The translations under genes were made by a program, and so were the position numbers. From assembly GCA_019745565.1 (NCBI GenBank), contig JAIESW010000008.1:1-58455 (forward strand): a DNA stretch of 58,455 nt, written 5' to 3'. The stretch's first letter is position 1. Every line of letters starts with the position of its first letter. Under the pieces are notes generated by a model. It was not told the DNA's origin and ran no database searches. It saw only the letters and a program-made list of their open reading frames with translations. This DNA comes from Burkholderiales bacterium. GTDB taxonomy: Bacteria > Pseudomonadota > Gammaproteobacteria > Burkholderiales > Ga0077523. Of this stretch, positions 16,216 through 24,511 are shown piece by piece.

Positions 16216-17025
16216 ATGACAGAGCGTTCCACGCCCGGCCGGGCGGCTGGCAAAACCACGCCTGCGGGCGCGCTGGGGCAGGTCAAGGGCGAAAGCGACC
16301 TCGGTCGCGGTTTTCGCACGCGGTTCGAGATCGTGCCGGCCATCACCGACGAGTTGAAGGACCACACGTACCGGCTGCGGCACAACGTGTACGTCGAGGA
16401 CCTGCGCTTCGAAGACCCACGCGCCGATCAGCGGGAGACCGACGAGTACGACGTGCGCGCGAAGGCCATCCTGCTGCGGCACATCGGCACGTGGGAGTTC
16501 ATCGCATGCGCGCGCCTGATCCGCACGGCAGCCGATGATCCCGACGGACTACTGCCGTTCGAACGGGTCTGCGCCGGAACGCTCGATCGTGAATTGCTCG
16601 CGGCGGGCAATGTGCCGCGCAGCGCGATCGCCGAGGCTTCCCGCCTCGCGGTCATCTCCAAGTTCCGGCGCCGTGAAGGCGAAGCGCCGGTGCCGGCGCC
16701 GCTCGACGATCGCGACTTCGGTGACCTGCACTTCCCGCGGTTTCCGTACATGATCATCGGGCTCTACCTGGGCGTCATCGCGCTGGCGCGCCTCGATGGG
16801 GTGAAGCGGCTCTACCTCCTCACCGAACCGCGTCTCGCCGAGCACCTCTCGCGGCTTGGGGTGCACGTGGTGACGGTCGGCGGCCCGGTGGAGTTCCGCG
16901 GTACGCGCATCCCGTCGATGATCGACGTGGACAGCGTCGTCACGGGTCTCAACCGCTATGTGCAGCCGATGTACGACGAGATCGTGAAGCAGCTCGGCAA
17001 TCCGTGGGCGACGACAAAAGCCTGA
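16216..17025 (+). CDS. PEP-CTERM/exosortase system-associated acyltransferase
   Basis: A 269-residue GNAT-fold protein related to N-acyl amino-acid and autoinducer synthases. Recognisable segments are FEIVPAITDELKDHTYRLRHNVYVEDL at the start of the domain (residues about 39-65), ACARLIR, the strand around IAEASRLAVISKFRRR, and the FPYMIIGLYLGVIALARL helix. This is the subfamily encoded with exosortase and PEP-CTERM genes, thought to modify sorting-associated products. No exosortase, EPS or PEP-CTERM protein gene is in the window, so this copy is separated from any such cluster here. A repeat cluster follows the gene. Confidence 0.82.
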   Translation: MTERSTPGRAAGKTTPAGALGQVKGESDLGRGFRTRFEIVPAITDELKDHTYRLRHNVYVEDLRFEDPRADQRETDEYDVRAKAILLRHIGTWEFIACARLIRTAADDPDGLLPFERVCAGTLDRELLAAGNVPRSAIAEASRLAVISKFRRREGEAPVPAPLDDRDFGDLHFPRFPYMIIGLYLGVIALARLDGVKRLYLLTEPRLAEHLSRLGVHVVTVGGPVEFRGTRIPSMIDVDSVVTGLNRYVQPMYDEIVKQLGNPWATTKA

Positions 17026-17092
17026 CGGGATGAGCTGTTCGGCAACAGCCGAGCAACCGAACAATTCGGGGCACCGAGTCATTCATGCGGCG

Positions 17093-17213
17093 TTCCCCTC
17101 CCCCATCGCAGATGGGGGAGGGTCAGGGTGGGGGCCAGCGACGGCTGATCGGCCCCCATCCCAACCTTCCCCCAACCTGACGGTGGGGGAAGGCGTGTAC
17201 ATCCCCCACACTC
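17093..17213. repeat. REP/BIME-like palindromic repeat cluster, copy 2
   Basis: A CCCTCCCCCATC/GATGGGGGAGGG hairpin, then CAGGGTGGGGGCC, a short unique spacer, CCCCCATCCCAACC, a second hairpin (CCTTCCCCCAACC/GGTGGGGGAAGG) and the characteristic GTGTACATCCCC. The two halves are in the reverse order relative to copy 1. The repeats occupy most of the 243-bp gap between the acyltransferase and the convergent oxidoreductase gene. Confidence 0.8.
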
Positions 17214-17268
17214 GCGTGGCGGAAGGAGACCACCGTTCTCTCCGCGTCGATGCTCTTCCGAACGAAAA

Positions 17269-18054
17269 CTACCCGAGCTCGATCGGCCAGTTGATCCCCG
17301 CGGAGATACCGCCGTCCACCCGTAGCACCTGACCGGTCATGAATGCGCTCGCCTCCGACGCAAGGAAGATGGCCGTGCCGACCAGTTCCTTCACGTCGCC
17401 CAGGCGTTCGAGCGGGGTCACGGTCTTGCCCCAGGCCTGCATCTTCGGTTCGGCCCACAGCTTCTTCGAAAGATCGGTCGGAAAGAAGCCGGGCGCGATC
17501 GCGTTGACGCGCACGCCGCGCGGACCCCATTCGAGAGCCATGCCGCGCGTCATCATCGTGACGCCGCCCTTGCTCATCGCGTAAGGCGTGACCCCGGTAA
17601 GCGGCGCGTACGTGTTGAGGGAGTCGATATTGATGATCGATCCGCTGCGGCGCGCGAGCATCTGGCGTCCCACGGCCTGCGCCACGAGGAAGTGGCCGCG
17701 CAGGTTGATGTCGAGAATGCGGTCGTATTCCTCCGGCGTGTAGGTCTCCACGCGCTTGCGCGTGTTGACGCCGGCCACGTTGAGCAGCGTGTCGATGCGA
17801 CCGTGCTTGGCCATCACCGCATCCACCAGCTTCGTCACGTCCTCGGCCTTCGCGACGTCGCAGTTGTGGGCCTCGACCGGGATGTCATGCGAGATCTCCT
17901 GGCGTGTCTGATCCAGAACGGCCTGGTCACGCCCGGCGATGATCACCGTGGCACCGCGCTCGGAGAATCCGCCCGCGAGCGCCTTGCCGATGCCGCGCGT
18001 GGCTCCCACCGCCAGCACCACCTGCCCCTTCACCGAAAACAACTTGTCTTCCAT
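17269..18054 (-). CDS. SDR-family oxidoreductase
   Basis: A 261-residue classical short-chain dehydrogenase. The cofactor loop is VGATRGIG (valine in place of the usual leading threonine), followed by NVAGVN, the catalytic serine in NIDSLNTYAP, and the YAMSK motif. The C-terminus has the typical GQVLRVDGG. Such enzymes oxidise or reduce alcohols and ketones with NAD(P)H; the substrate cannot be deduced. The ATG at 18054 is preceded by GGGAGGGAAG. It lies 17 bp after a lipoprotein gene on the same strand and is likely co-transcribed with it. Confidence 0.9.
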   Translation of the reverse strand: MEDKLFSVKGQVVLAVGATRGIGKALAGGFSERGATVIIAGRDQAVLDQTRQEISHDIPVEAHNCDVAKAEDVTKLVDAVMAKHGRIDTLLNVAGVNTRKRVETYTPEEYDRILDINLRGHFLVAQAVGRQMLARRSGSIINIDSLNTYAPLTGVTPYAMSKGGVTMMTRGMALEWGPRGVRVNAIAPGFFPTDLSKKLWAEPKMQAWGKTVTPLERLGDVKELVGTAIFLASEASAFMTGQVLRVDGGISAGINWPIELG

Positions 18055-18071
18055 CGACTGCTTCCCTCCCC

Positions 18072-18551
18072 TTATTTGGACGGCGCCGGTGCGCCGCCGA
18101 AGCTCAGATCGCCTCGTTCGTCGAACGGCAGCGAACCCGCGTTGCGCGTGGCGAGTTTGCCCTTGATGCGGTAGCGGAACTTCTCCAGGCCGGCATCGGA
18201 CGTCATCGTCCCGGCCTGCCGCAGGATGCTGCCGAGGCTGCTCACGGCCTCGATCTCCACGAATTCGGAACCGAACCGCGGCACGGTCACGCTCTGCGCG
18301 CTCACGCCTTTCGCGAACGGCTGGTCGTTCAACTCCAGCTCGAAGCTCGAACCTTTGATCTGCAGGTCGCTGTCGTTCGGGTTCTGGATGCGCAGCTTCA
18401 CGAAGAACTGCTGCTCGAAGACGCCCGCCGTGCCCATGCGCAGATCGGACACCGTGACCGACGGCGGCTCCGTCTTCGCCGGCATGGCAGTACACGCCGC
18501 CAGCGTCAGCATCGCCAGACCGAGAACCGCTCGAATCGCCGACATTCTCAT
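18072..18551 (-). CDS. LEA type 2 family lipoprotein
   Basis: A 159-residue lipoprotein. The leader MRMSAIRAVLGLAMLTLAAC ends in a lipobox (LAAC), so the mature protein starts at a lipidated cysteine. The body is a single beta-sandwich of the water-stress/LEA2 type (VTVSDLRMGTAGVFEQQFFV ... LRIQNPNDSDLQIKGSSFEL). In related bacterial proteins this fold is periplasmic and of unclear function. The ATG at 18551 has a strong GGAGGAG box; a longer reading frame upstream has no support. It precedes the SDR gene. Confidence 0.82.
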   Translation of the reverse strand: MRMSAIRAVLGLAMLTLAACTAMPAKTEPPSVTVSDLRMGTAGVFEQQFFVKLRIQNPNDSDLQIKGSSFELELNDQPFAKGVSAQSVTVPRFGSEFVEIEAVSSLGSILRQAGTMTSDAGLEKFRYRIKGKLATRNAGSLPFDERGDLSFGGAPAPSK

Positions 18552-18626
18552 GGGTCTCCTCCGGGCGGATCGTTGCAGGGACCCAGAGGATAGCATCCCG
18601 CTCCGCTGCTACACTCGCGCCCCAGC

Positions 18627-19313
18627 ATGCATCGCCCGACGTTCTCCATCGCAGAGCCGGTGCGCGCCCTCGGCGTGCGCGGCGCCTTCGCTCTGCTTAC
18701 CGGTCTCGACAACGTGGCGGTGGATTCGCAGGCGCTTGCTGCCTGGCGTGACTCGCTGGTCACGCAACTCCGCGCTGAACTCACGCCGGAGCTGCTGACC
18801 GGCGATCCGGTCCTTGCCGGGTTTCGCGAACTGCACGACACCGTGGGCCGATCCAACAAGCGGTTCCCGTCGTCGGCGGAAGCACTGGTGGGCCTGTTCC
18901 TGCGCAAGCGTCTGGTGCCGGCGATCAATCCTCTGGTGGACATCTACAACGGCGTGTCGCTCACGACCCGCCTGTCGCTCGGCGCCCACGATCTGGCTCA
19001 GGTCCAGGGTGACATCGAACTGCGATTCACCGCCGGCACCGAACGCTTCGTTCGTCTCGGCGCCACGACACCGGAACCGATCTCGCCAGGCGAGTACTGC
19101 TATCTCGACGGATCGGGCGACGTGCTCTGCCGCCTGGAGCATCGTCAGTGCGAACGAACCAAGGTGACCACCGCCACCACCGACTGCTTCTACATCCTGC
19201 AGGGCAATGCCGCCACGTCGCGCGAGCTGATCGAGGCTACACTCGCCCGACTCGTCGAACTCACCCACCGCTTCTGCGGCGGCCGGCTGGAAACCGCGTG
19301 GATCGTCGCCTGA
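18627..19313 (+). CDS. B3/B4 domain protein (PheT-like tRNA-binding domain)
   Basis: A 228-residue cytoplasmic protein made almost entirely of the B3/B4 fold found in the phenylalanyl-tRNA synthetase beta subunit: PSSAEALVGLFLRKRLVPAI, LVDIYNGVSLTTRLSLGAHD and GEYCYLDGSGDVLCRLEHRQ are the standard segments. Free-standing B3/B4 proteins are thought to edit or bind aminoacyl substrates, but most are uncharacterised. It starts at the ATG at 18627 and is followed 25 bp later by the amine oxidase gene. Confidence 0.85.
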   Translation: MHRPTFSIAEPVRALGVRGAFALLTGLDNVAVDSQALAAWRDSLVTQLRAELTPELLTGDPVLAGFRELHDTVGRSNKRFPSSAEALVGLFLRKRLVPAINPLVDIYNGVSLTTRLSLGAHDLAQVQGDIELRFTAGTERFVRLGATTPEPISPGEYCYLDGSGDVLCRLEHRQCERTKVTTATTDCFYILQGNAATSRELIEATLARLVELTHRFCGGRLETAWIVA

Positions 19314-19338
19314 TCCATCGTTCCGGAGATCATTCGTC

Positions 19339-20868
19339 ATGACCCGATCGACCCTGCTTCGCACCGTGCAACGCGTGGCCGGTGTTGCCGCCGGATCGCG
19401 TTCCCTCTCCGCAGAGTCACGCCGGCATTTCCTCGTCGCCGGCGGTGCGCTCGCGCTGGCTGCCGCGACCGGACGCACGAATGCAGCATCTCGGCGCAAG
19501 CAGCCCAAGGTCGCGATCGTCGGCGCCGGTCTTGCCGGCCTTGCCGCTGCTCATACACTGCGCAAGGCCGGGCTTCATGCGACGGTGATCGAAGGCAGCA
19601 CGCGCATCGGCGGTCGCTGCTGGTCCGAGCGTGAGGCATTCACCGACGGACAGGTGGCGGAACGCGGCGGCGAGTTCGTCGACTCGGTGCACGAAGAATT
19701 GATCGCACTGGTGCGCGAGCTCCATCTGGAGCTGGACGATGTGGTGGAAGCGACGCCTGTCGGCACCGACACGTATACCCTCCTCGATGGCACGCGATAC
19801 ACCGTAGCCGAAGCGACCCACGACTACGAAGCTCTCTTTCCGGTGGTGCAGAAGCAGGCCAAGGCGCTCGGCGATGCCTATGGCTACGTCGGCTCGAACC
19901 GGGCAGCACGATCGCTGGACGCGATCAGCATGGCGCAATGGATCGACAAGTACGTGCCCGGCGGCCGGACTTCCCGCTTCGGTCGGCTGCTCGCCAATGC
20001 CTTCGCCGAGGAGTTCGCGGTCGAAGTGGGGCAGCTCTCGGCCATCAATCTGGTGCTCGCGCTCGCACCATCGCCGCGCAATGCGTTCGCGGCGTATGCG
20101 GCTTCCGATCAGCGCTATCACGTGCGTGGCGGCAATGACCAGGTGGCTCATCGTATGGCCGGATTGCTGCAGGCGCCGCTCGAAACGGGCAAGGCCCTGA
20201 TCGCGGCGCAGCGTATGCCCGACGGGCGTTGCAAGCTGATCCTGCAACACGATCTGGCAATCGAGGAGGCCGTGTACGACCGCGTGATCATCGCGATCCC
20301 ATTCGCGACCTTGGGTCAGGTGGATCTTGCGAAGTCCGGGTTCCGCCCGCTCAAGCGCAGGGCGATCCACGCCCTGCCGATGGGCGCGAGTACGAAGCTG
20401 CAACTCCAGTTCGATCGCCGCCATTGGAATGCGCTCGGCAGCAACGGCGAGGTGCGGCTCGAAGGCAGTTTCCACAGCACCTGGGACGTGACGCGTGGTC
20501 AACCGGGAACCCCAGGCATTCTGAACTGCTGGTCCGGTGGCCGTGTCGCAGTGGCGGCGGGCGAGCGTTCGAAAGAAGACCAGGCCGAACTCGCCCTCGA
20601 CGACCTCGAAACCGCCTGGCCCGGTATCCGTGAACGCTGGAACGGCCGCGTCATCCGCAATGCATGGCACACGAACCCATGGTCCGGCGGATCGTATGTG
20701 TACTACCCGCCCGGCTACATGACGACACTGCTCGGCGTCGAAGCCGAGCGCGAGGGCAACTATTTCTTCGCCGGCGAGCACACTTCGCGCGACTGGCAGG
20801 GGTTTCTCAACGGTGCGGTCGAAAGCGGGATGCGGGCCGCCCGCGAGGTGCTTCGCTCGCTTCGTTAG
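19339..20868 (+). CDS. Tat-exported FAD-dependent amine oxidase (monoamine oxidase family)
   Basis: A 509-residue flavoprotein. A twin-arginine leader (ESRRHFLVAGGALALAAAT) lies at residues about 26-44, so the folded enzyme is exported to the periplasm. The FAD-binding site follows as VAIVGAGLAGLAAA, with ERGGEFVDS. The C-terminal second flavin segment is NYFFAGEHTSRDWQGFLNGA. Members oxidise amines to aldehydes plus ammonia and hydrogen peroxide; the substrate is not evident. An N-terminal stretch of about 25 residues before the RR motif is unusually long, and a later start is possible. Confidence 0.88.
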   Translation: MTRSTLLRTVQRVAGVAAGSRSLSAESRRHFLVAGGALALAAATGRTNAASRRKQPKVAIVGAGLAGLAAAHTLRKAGLHATVIEGSTRIGGRCWSEREAFTDGQVAERGGEFVDSVHEELIALVRELHLELDDVVEATPVGTDTYTLLDGTRYTVAEATHDYEALFPVVQKQAKALGDAYGYVGSNRAARSLDAISMAQWIDKYVPGGRTSRFGRLLANAFAEEFAVEVGQLSAINLVLALAPSPRNAFAAYAASDQRYHVRGGNDQVAHRMAGLLQAPLETGKALIAAQRMPDGRCKLILQHDLAIEEAVYDRVIIAIPFATLGQVDLAKSGFRPLKRRAIHALPMGASTKLQLQFDRRHWNALGSNGEVRLEGSFHSTWDVTRGQPGTPGILNCWSGGRVAVAAGERSKEDQAELALDDLETAWPGIRERWNGRVIRNAWHTNPWSGGSYVYYPPGYMTTLLGVEAEREGNYFFAGEHTSRDWQGFLNGAVESGMRAAREVLRSLR

Positions 20869-20898
20869 CGGCGCGCGGCGCCCGGCCGCGTAAGGTTC

Positions 20899-22734
20899 GT
20901 GCAAGTTGGCGGGGGCACTATGCGGTCCGCATCCGCACGCCCCGGACTGCCGCCTTCCATGATCTCGCCGGTCCCGTACGACAGAAGCTTTCCCGCGCCG
21001 ATCCCCATTTCAGCGATCGAGCTCGGCACCGCCTGCGCGTGGGTCCTTGCCGGATTGTTCCTTTCCGTGGGGGTGGTCGGGCACGATCCGTGGAAACCCG
21101 ACGAGGGTTACGTGTTCGGCGTGATCCTCGACAGCCTGCGCTCCGGGCAATGGACCATCCCGACGCTGGCCGGCGAGCCCTTTCTCGAGAAGCCGCCGCT
21201 CTACTACATCCTCGGATCGCTCTGCGCCCGGCTCGCGCAGCCGTGGCTCGCGCTCCACGACGGGGCCCGGCTCGCCAGCCTGCTGAGCAACGGCATCACG
21301 CTGGCATTCGTCGGTCTTTCCGCGCAGCGCGTCTGGGGCCGCGGCGCCGCGGCGACGGGAGCCCTCCTGTTCGCAGGCAGTCTCGGGTTCGTCCTCGTGG
21401 CCCGGACGATGCTGCCGGACCTCTCGATGCTGAGCGGCGTGGCGATCGCATTCCTCGGACTCCTCCGCCTGCGCGACGAAGGACGCTCGCCCGGGCTGCT
21501 GTTCGGTACCGGCTGCGGCATCGCGTTCCTGTCGAAAGGACTGGTGGGACCCGGCATGCTGACACTCGCGGCGGCGTACGTCGTCGTCCGGGCGCCCGCG
21601 AGCGATCGCCCGCAGCTCCTGCGCACCCTCGGTCTCGCGGCCCTCGCCGCGCTGCCCTGGTGTGCCGTCTGGCCCGCGCTGCTGCTGCATGCGGATCCGG
21701 CTGCGTTCCACACGTGGTTCTGGGACAACAACATCGGTCGTTTCACCGGGACATCGGTCGACAAGCTCGGGGCCGCGGCCCCTCCCGGATTCTGGTGGCA
21801 TACCCTGCCGTGGTACGCGCTGCCGGCGCTGCCGCTCGCCGCTCTCGCGCTGGCCAGTCACGTCGAACCGTGCGACGCCAGCGCGATCACCGCGTGTCTC
21901 GCCGCGGTGGGCGGCATGGTCATCGTCCTGCTGCTGTCGGCATCGGCCCGCGAAAACTATGCGTTGCCGCTGCTGGTGCCGATCGCGGTGCTCGGTGTCG
22001 GCGGTCTGCGGGCGCTCGGCGACGTTGCCGAGCGGCGCATCGCGGCGCTCGTCCTCGGTCTGTTCGCGACTGCGGCGCTCTGGCTCGTCGCCCTCTGGCT
22101 GTTCCGCGACAGCGCTGCTCCGTTCGTGCCCGGCAGCGCGCTGCTAGCACGCCACGTACCCGTTGCGATGGACTTCGCAGACTCGCGTTGGATGCAACTC
22201 CTGGGTCTGACCGCGACCCTCGCCGCCGTAGCTGTGCTCGCGCTGACCTGCGCGCGACGGGCGTTGCACTGGCTGCCGATGGCCTGGCTGACCGGCGTCA
22301 CCCTGGTGCTGGGAATCGCGTACACCTTGTGGCTGCCGTGGCTCGAAGCGTCGAAGAGCTACCGTGCACCGATCGTCTCCATGCAATCAACGCTACCCAC
22401 CGGGTTCGACTGCATGGCGAGCGAAGCCCTGGGCGAGTCCGAGCGTGCCATGCTGGAGTACGTGGCCGGCATTCGCACCACCCGTCGCGAGGCGCAGCCC
22501 GACGCAGCCTGCAGCCTGCTGCTGGTGCAAATGCGCACCGCAGCCGATGCCGCCGTGCCCACGCCGCCAGGCTGGGTCGAGATGTGGCGGGGTCGCCGTG
22601 CCGCCGAGCGGTACGACGAGTTCCGTCTGCTTCGACGTGCGAGCCCGTCTGCCTCGCCGGCGCTCGGTCACCATGCGCTGCCCGTGCACCGTGCACGCAT
22701 CCGGCGCGGCAGCCATATGCGGCGCACCGCCTGA
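20899..22734 (+). CDS. ArnT-like glycosyltransferase (GT83/PMT superfamily)
   Basis: A polytopic membrane protein of about 600 residues with a dozen or so hydrophobic segments. Near the N-terminus it has DPWKPDEGYVFGVILDSLRS, containing the aspartate-glutamate pair of the ArnT/PMT catalytic loop, followed by GEPFLEKPPLYYILG, typical of ArnT. These enzymes transfer sugars from polyprenyl phosphate to lipid A or other envelope acceptors at the periplasmic face. The start is uncertain: GTG at 20899, ATG at 20920 or ATG at 20959, none with a strong ribosome-binding site. No arn operon surrounds it, so the donor sugar is unknown. Confidence 0.82.
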   Translation: MQVGGGTMRSASARPGLPPSMISPVPYDRSFPAPIPISAIELGTACAWVLAGLFLSVGVVGHDPWKPDEGYVFGVILDSLRSGQWTIPTLAGEPFLEKPPLYYILGSLCARLAQPWLALHDGARLASLLSNGITLAFVGLSAQRVWGRGAAATGALLFAGSLGFVLVARTMLPDLSMLSGVAIAFLGLLRLRDEGRSPGLLFGTGCGIAFLSKGLVGPGMLTLAAAYVVVRAPASDRPQLLRTLGLAALAALPWCAVWPALLLHADPAAFHTWFWDNNIGRFTGTSVDKLGAAAPPGFWWHTLPWYALPALPLAALALASHVEPCDASAITACLAAVGGMVIVLLLSASARENYALPLLVPIAVLGVGGLRALGDVAERRIAALVLGLFATAALWLVALWLFRDSAAPFVPGSALLARHVPVAMDFADSRWMQLLGLTATLAAVAVLALTCARRALHWLPMAWLTGVTLVLGIAYTLWLPWLEASKSYRAPIVSMQSTLPTGFDCMASEALGESERAMLEYVAGIRTTRREAQPDAACSLLLVQMRTAADAAVPTPPGWVEMWRGRRAAERYDEFRLLRRASPSASPALGHHALPVHRARIRRGSHMRRTA

Positions 22735-22750
22735 TCGAGATCGTGCGCCG

Positions 22751-23410
22751 CTACTTCGGTGTTTCCGGTCGCTTCGCTTCCGGACCGTAGCGATCGTCCT
22801 CGATCTTGAACACGATCACCTGGTCGATCTCGAACTCCTCGTCCCCTGGCGGAAACACGTACTGCTTGGTCGCCTTGATCACCGCGTAGTCGAACACGCC
22901 AGGCGGTTTCGACTCGACGATCTCGACGTGCAGCACCTTGCCGCTCGTGCTCACCTTGAGCCGCGCACGTGCTTCGCCCTCGATACCCTGCGACAACGCG
23001 TCCTTCGGATAGACGGCGCGCACCTTCTTCACCGGCGGCAGCTTCTTGTCCGGCGGCGGATCGTCGGGCGGCGGCTCCTCCGGCTTCGGGGGCGGGGGCG
23101 GAGGCGGCGGTTCCGGCTCGGGCAGCGGCAGCGGCTTCGGCTCCTCGGGCTTCGGCGGCTCCGGCTTCTCCTTCGGCGGCGGCGGCTTCTGCTTCGGGAC
23201 CGGTTGCGGCGGCTGGGGCGGAGGCGGCGGCGGTTCCGGCAGCTTCACGAACTCCACCTTCATGGGCTCGGGTTCGGGCGGTGGAAACAGCGCGCTCCAG
23301 TTCACCGCGACACCGAGCGTGGTCGCGATCTCCACGATGACCGCGATCAGCAGGGCACGCGAGAAAGACATGAGGCCACGTGGCCTCACGTGCGACGCCG
23401 CCTCGCTCAT
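22751..23410 (-). CDS. tonB: TonB-family energy transducer
   Basis: A 219-residue protein with one N-terminal membrane anchor (residues about 15-38), a long proline-rich spacer with PEP/PKP repeats (about 45-125), and a C-terminal TonB domain (VYPKDALSQGIEGEARARL ... SGKVLHVEIVES). The spacer crosses the periplasm so that the C-terminal domain contacts TonB-dependent outer-membrane receptors. The ATG at 23410 overlaps the exbD stop as ATGA. A second start at 23371 would remove 13 residues and sits at the edge of an 18-bp perfect palindrome. No TonB-dependent receptor gene is in the window. Confidence 0.92.
   Translation of the reverse strand: MSEAASHVRPRGLMSFSRALLIAVIVEIATTLGVAVNWSALFPPPEPEPMKVEFVKLPEPPPPPPQPPQPVPKQKPPPPKEKPEPPKPEEPKPLPLPEPEPPPPPPPPKPEEPPPDDPPPDKKLPPVKKVRAVYPKDALSQGIEGEARARLKVSTSGKVLHVEIVESKPPGVFDYAVIKATKQYVFPPGDEEFEIDQVIVFKIEDDRYGPEAKRPETPK
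23371..23388. promoter_or_regulatory. Perfect 18-bp palindrome at the tonB start
   Basis: The sequence TGAGGCCACGTGGCCTCA is identical on both strands, centred on CACGTG. It lies between the two possible tonB start codons, and its left edge is the first base of the second ATG (23371). It could be a regulator site or an RNA hairpin affecting tonB translation. Confidence 0.45.
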
Positions 23411-23844
23411 TTGCCGGGCTTCACACCCGCCGCGCGCTTGGCGTCTCCCGCGGCGATGCCCACGTTGGTGATGTCGTTGGCGCGCACCACGTCCATCACG
23501 TCGAGCAGCTTCTGCAGCGGCACTTCCTTGTCGCCGGCGATCACCACTTCGACCTTGCCCTTCTCCTTCTCGGCCTTGAGCATCTCGTCCAGGGCCTCCG
23601 GCGTGATCGGCTTGCCCTTCACATAGAGCGCACCGTCCTTCACCACACCGATGGTGATCTGGGTGTTCTTGAGCGGCTGCGGCGTCTTGGACGACGGGAT
23701 GTCGAGCGCGATGCCGCTGCCGGCGATGGTATCGATCGTGATCATGATGAAGAACACCAGCAGGAACATCATGATGTCGATCATCGGGATCACTTCGATC
23801 CGCGCGCGGTCGGCCTCGAAGTAGCGGTCGGTGCGGGAGCGCAT
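23407..23844 (-). CDS. exbD: ExbD/TolR-family biopolymer transport protein
   Basis: A 145-residue protein with a short cytoplasmic start, a single membrane helix (IPMIDIMMFLLVFFIMIT) that contains the essential aspartate of the ExbD/TolR proton channel, and a periplasmic domain. It partners ExbB to use the proton gradient to energise TonB. The gene is six bases downstream of exbB and overlaps tonB by four bases, so the three are translated as one operon. Confidence 0.93.
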   Translation of the reverse strand: MRSRTDRYFEADRARIEVIPMIDIMMFLLVFFIMITIDTIAGSGIALDIPSSKTPQPLKNTQITIGVVKDGALYVKGKPITPEALDEMLKAEKEKGKVEVVIAGDKEVPLQKLLDVMDVVRANDITNVGIAAGDAKRAAGVKPGK

Positions 23845-23850
23845 GGTCGT

Positions 23851-24483
23851 CTAGCCCTGCTGGGTGCCGCCGCCGTGCAGTCTGTTCACCACGGTGATCT
23901 TGATGAGCTCCATCTGCTGCACGCCCAGCCGCACGCGCTTGTTGAAGTGGTTGAGGAAGATCAGACCGACGATGGCGATGAACAGACCCACGCCCGTGGC
24001 CACCAGCGCTTCGCCGATGCCGCCGGTCACGGCACCGGCGCCGGCGCCCATGCCTTGCGCACCGAGCACGTCGAAGGTCTTGATCATCCCGAAGATGGTG
24101 CCGAGCAGTCCGAGCAGCGGACCGAGGGTCACTGCGGTGTCGAGCACCCACAGGTTGCGGTCCATCACCGGCACCACTTCCAGGATCGTCTCGTCGATAT
24201 GGCGCTCAGCCGCCTCGGCGCTTTCCGCCTGGGACGACAGCGCCATGGTCACGAGACCGGTCTGCAGCGCGCCGGGGAACTTGGTCACCACGCGGCGCAG
24301 CTCGTCGAAGGCGTGATAGCCCACCAGCTTGAGATCGTGTTCCATCGCCGCGCCCTGCGACAGCACGCGGTGGAAGAACCACAGCCGCTCGATGATCACG
24401 GCGAGCGCCACGGTGAAGAGCACGATGAGCACCGGGATGACACCCATGGAGAGGTGCGAGAGCTCGATGAAACTGTTCCACAT
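23851..24483 (-). CDS. exbB: ExbB/TolQ/MotA-family proton channel protein
   Basis: A 210-residue inner-membrane protein with three membrane segments: VIPVLIVLFTVALAVIIERL near the N-terminus, VTLGPLLGLLGTIFGMIKTF and ALVATGVGLFIAIVGLIFLN. The last two are the conserved ExbB/TolQ pore helices. It forms the pentameric channel around ExbD. The operon order exbB-exbD-tonB, following a solute-binding protein gene, is typical of a dedicated uptake energiser and not of the tol-pal system, since no tolA, tolB or pal gene is present. Confidence 0.93.
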   Translation of the reverse strand: MWNSFIELSHLSMGVIPVLIVLFTVALAVIIERLWFFHRVLSQGAAMEHDLKLVGYHAFDELRRVVTKFPGALQTGLVTMALSSQAESAEAAERHIDETILEVVPVMDRNLWVLDTAVTLGPLLGLLGTIFGMIKTFDVLGAQGMGAGAGAVTGGIGEALVATGVGLFIAIVGLIFLNHFNKRVRLGVQQMELIKITVVNRLHGGGTQQG

Positions 24484-24511
24484 GTTGCGACCCTTTGTTG
24501 TGGTTGCTGCG

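Noticed and set aside
23046..23471. Glycine/serine-rich protein frame on the plus strand
   Set aside because: It is the antisense of the proline-rich spacer of TonB; repeated glycine codons mirror the PEP/PKP codons.
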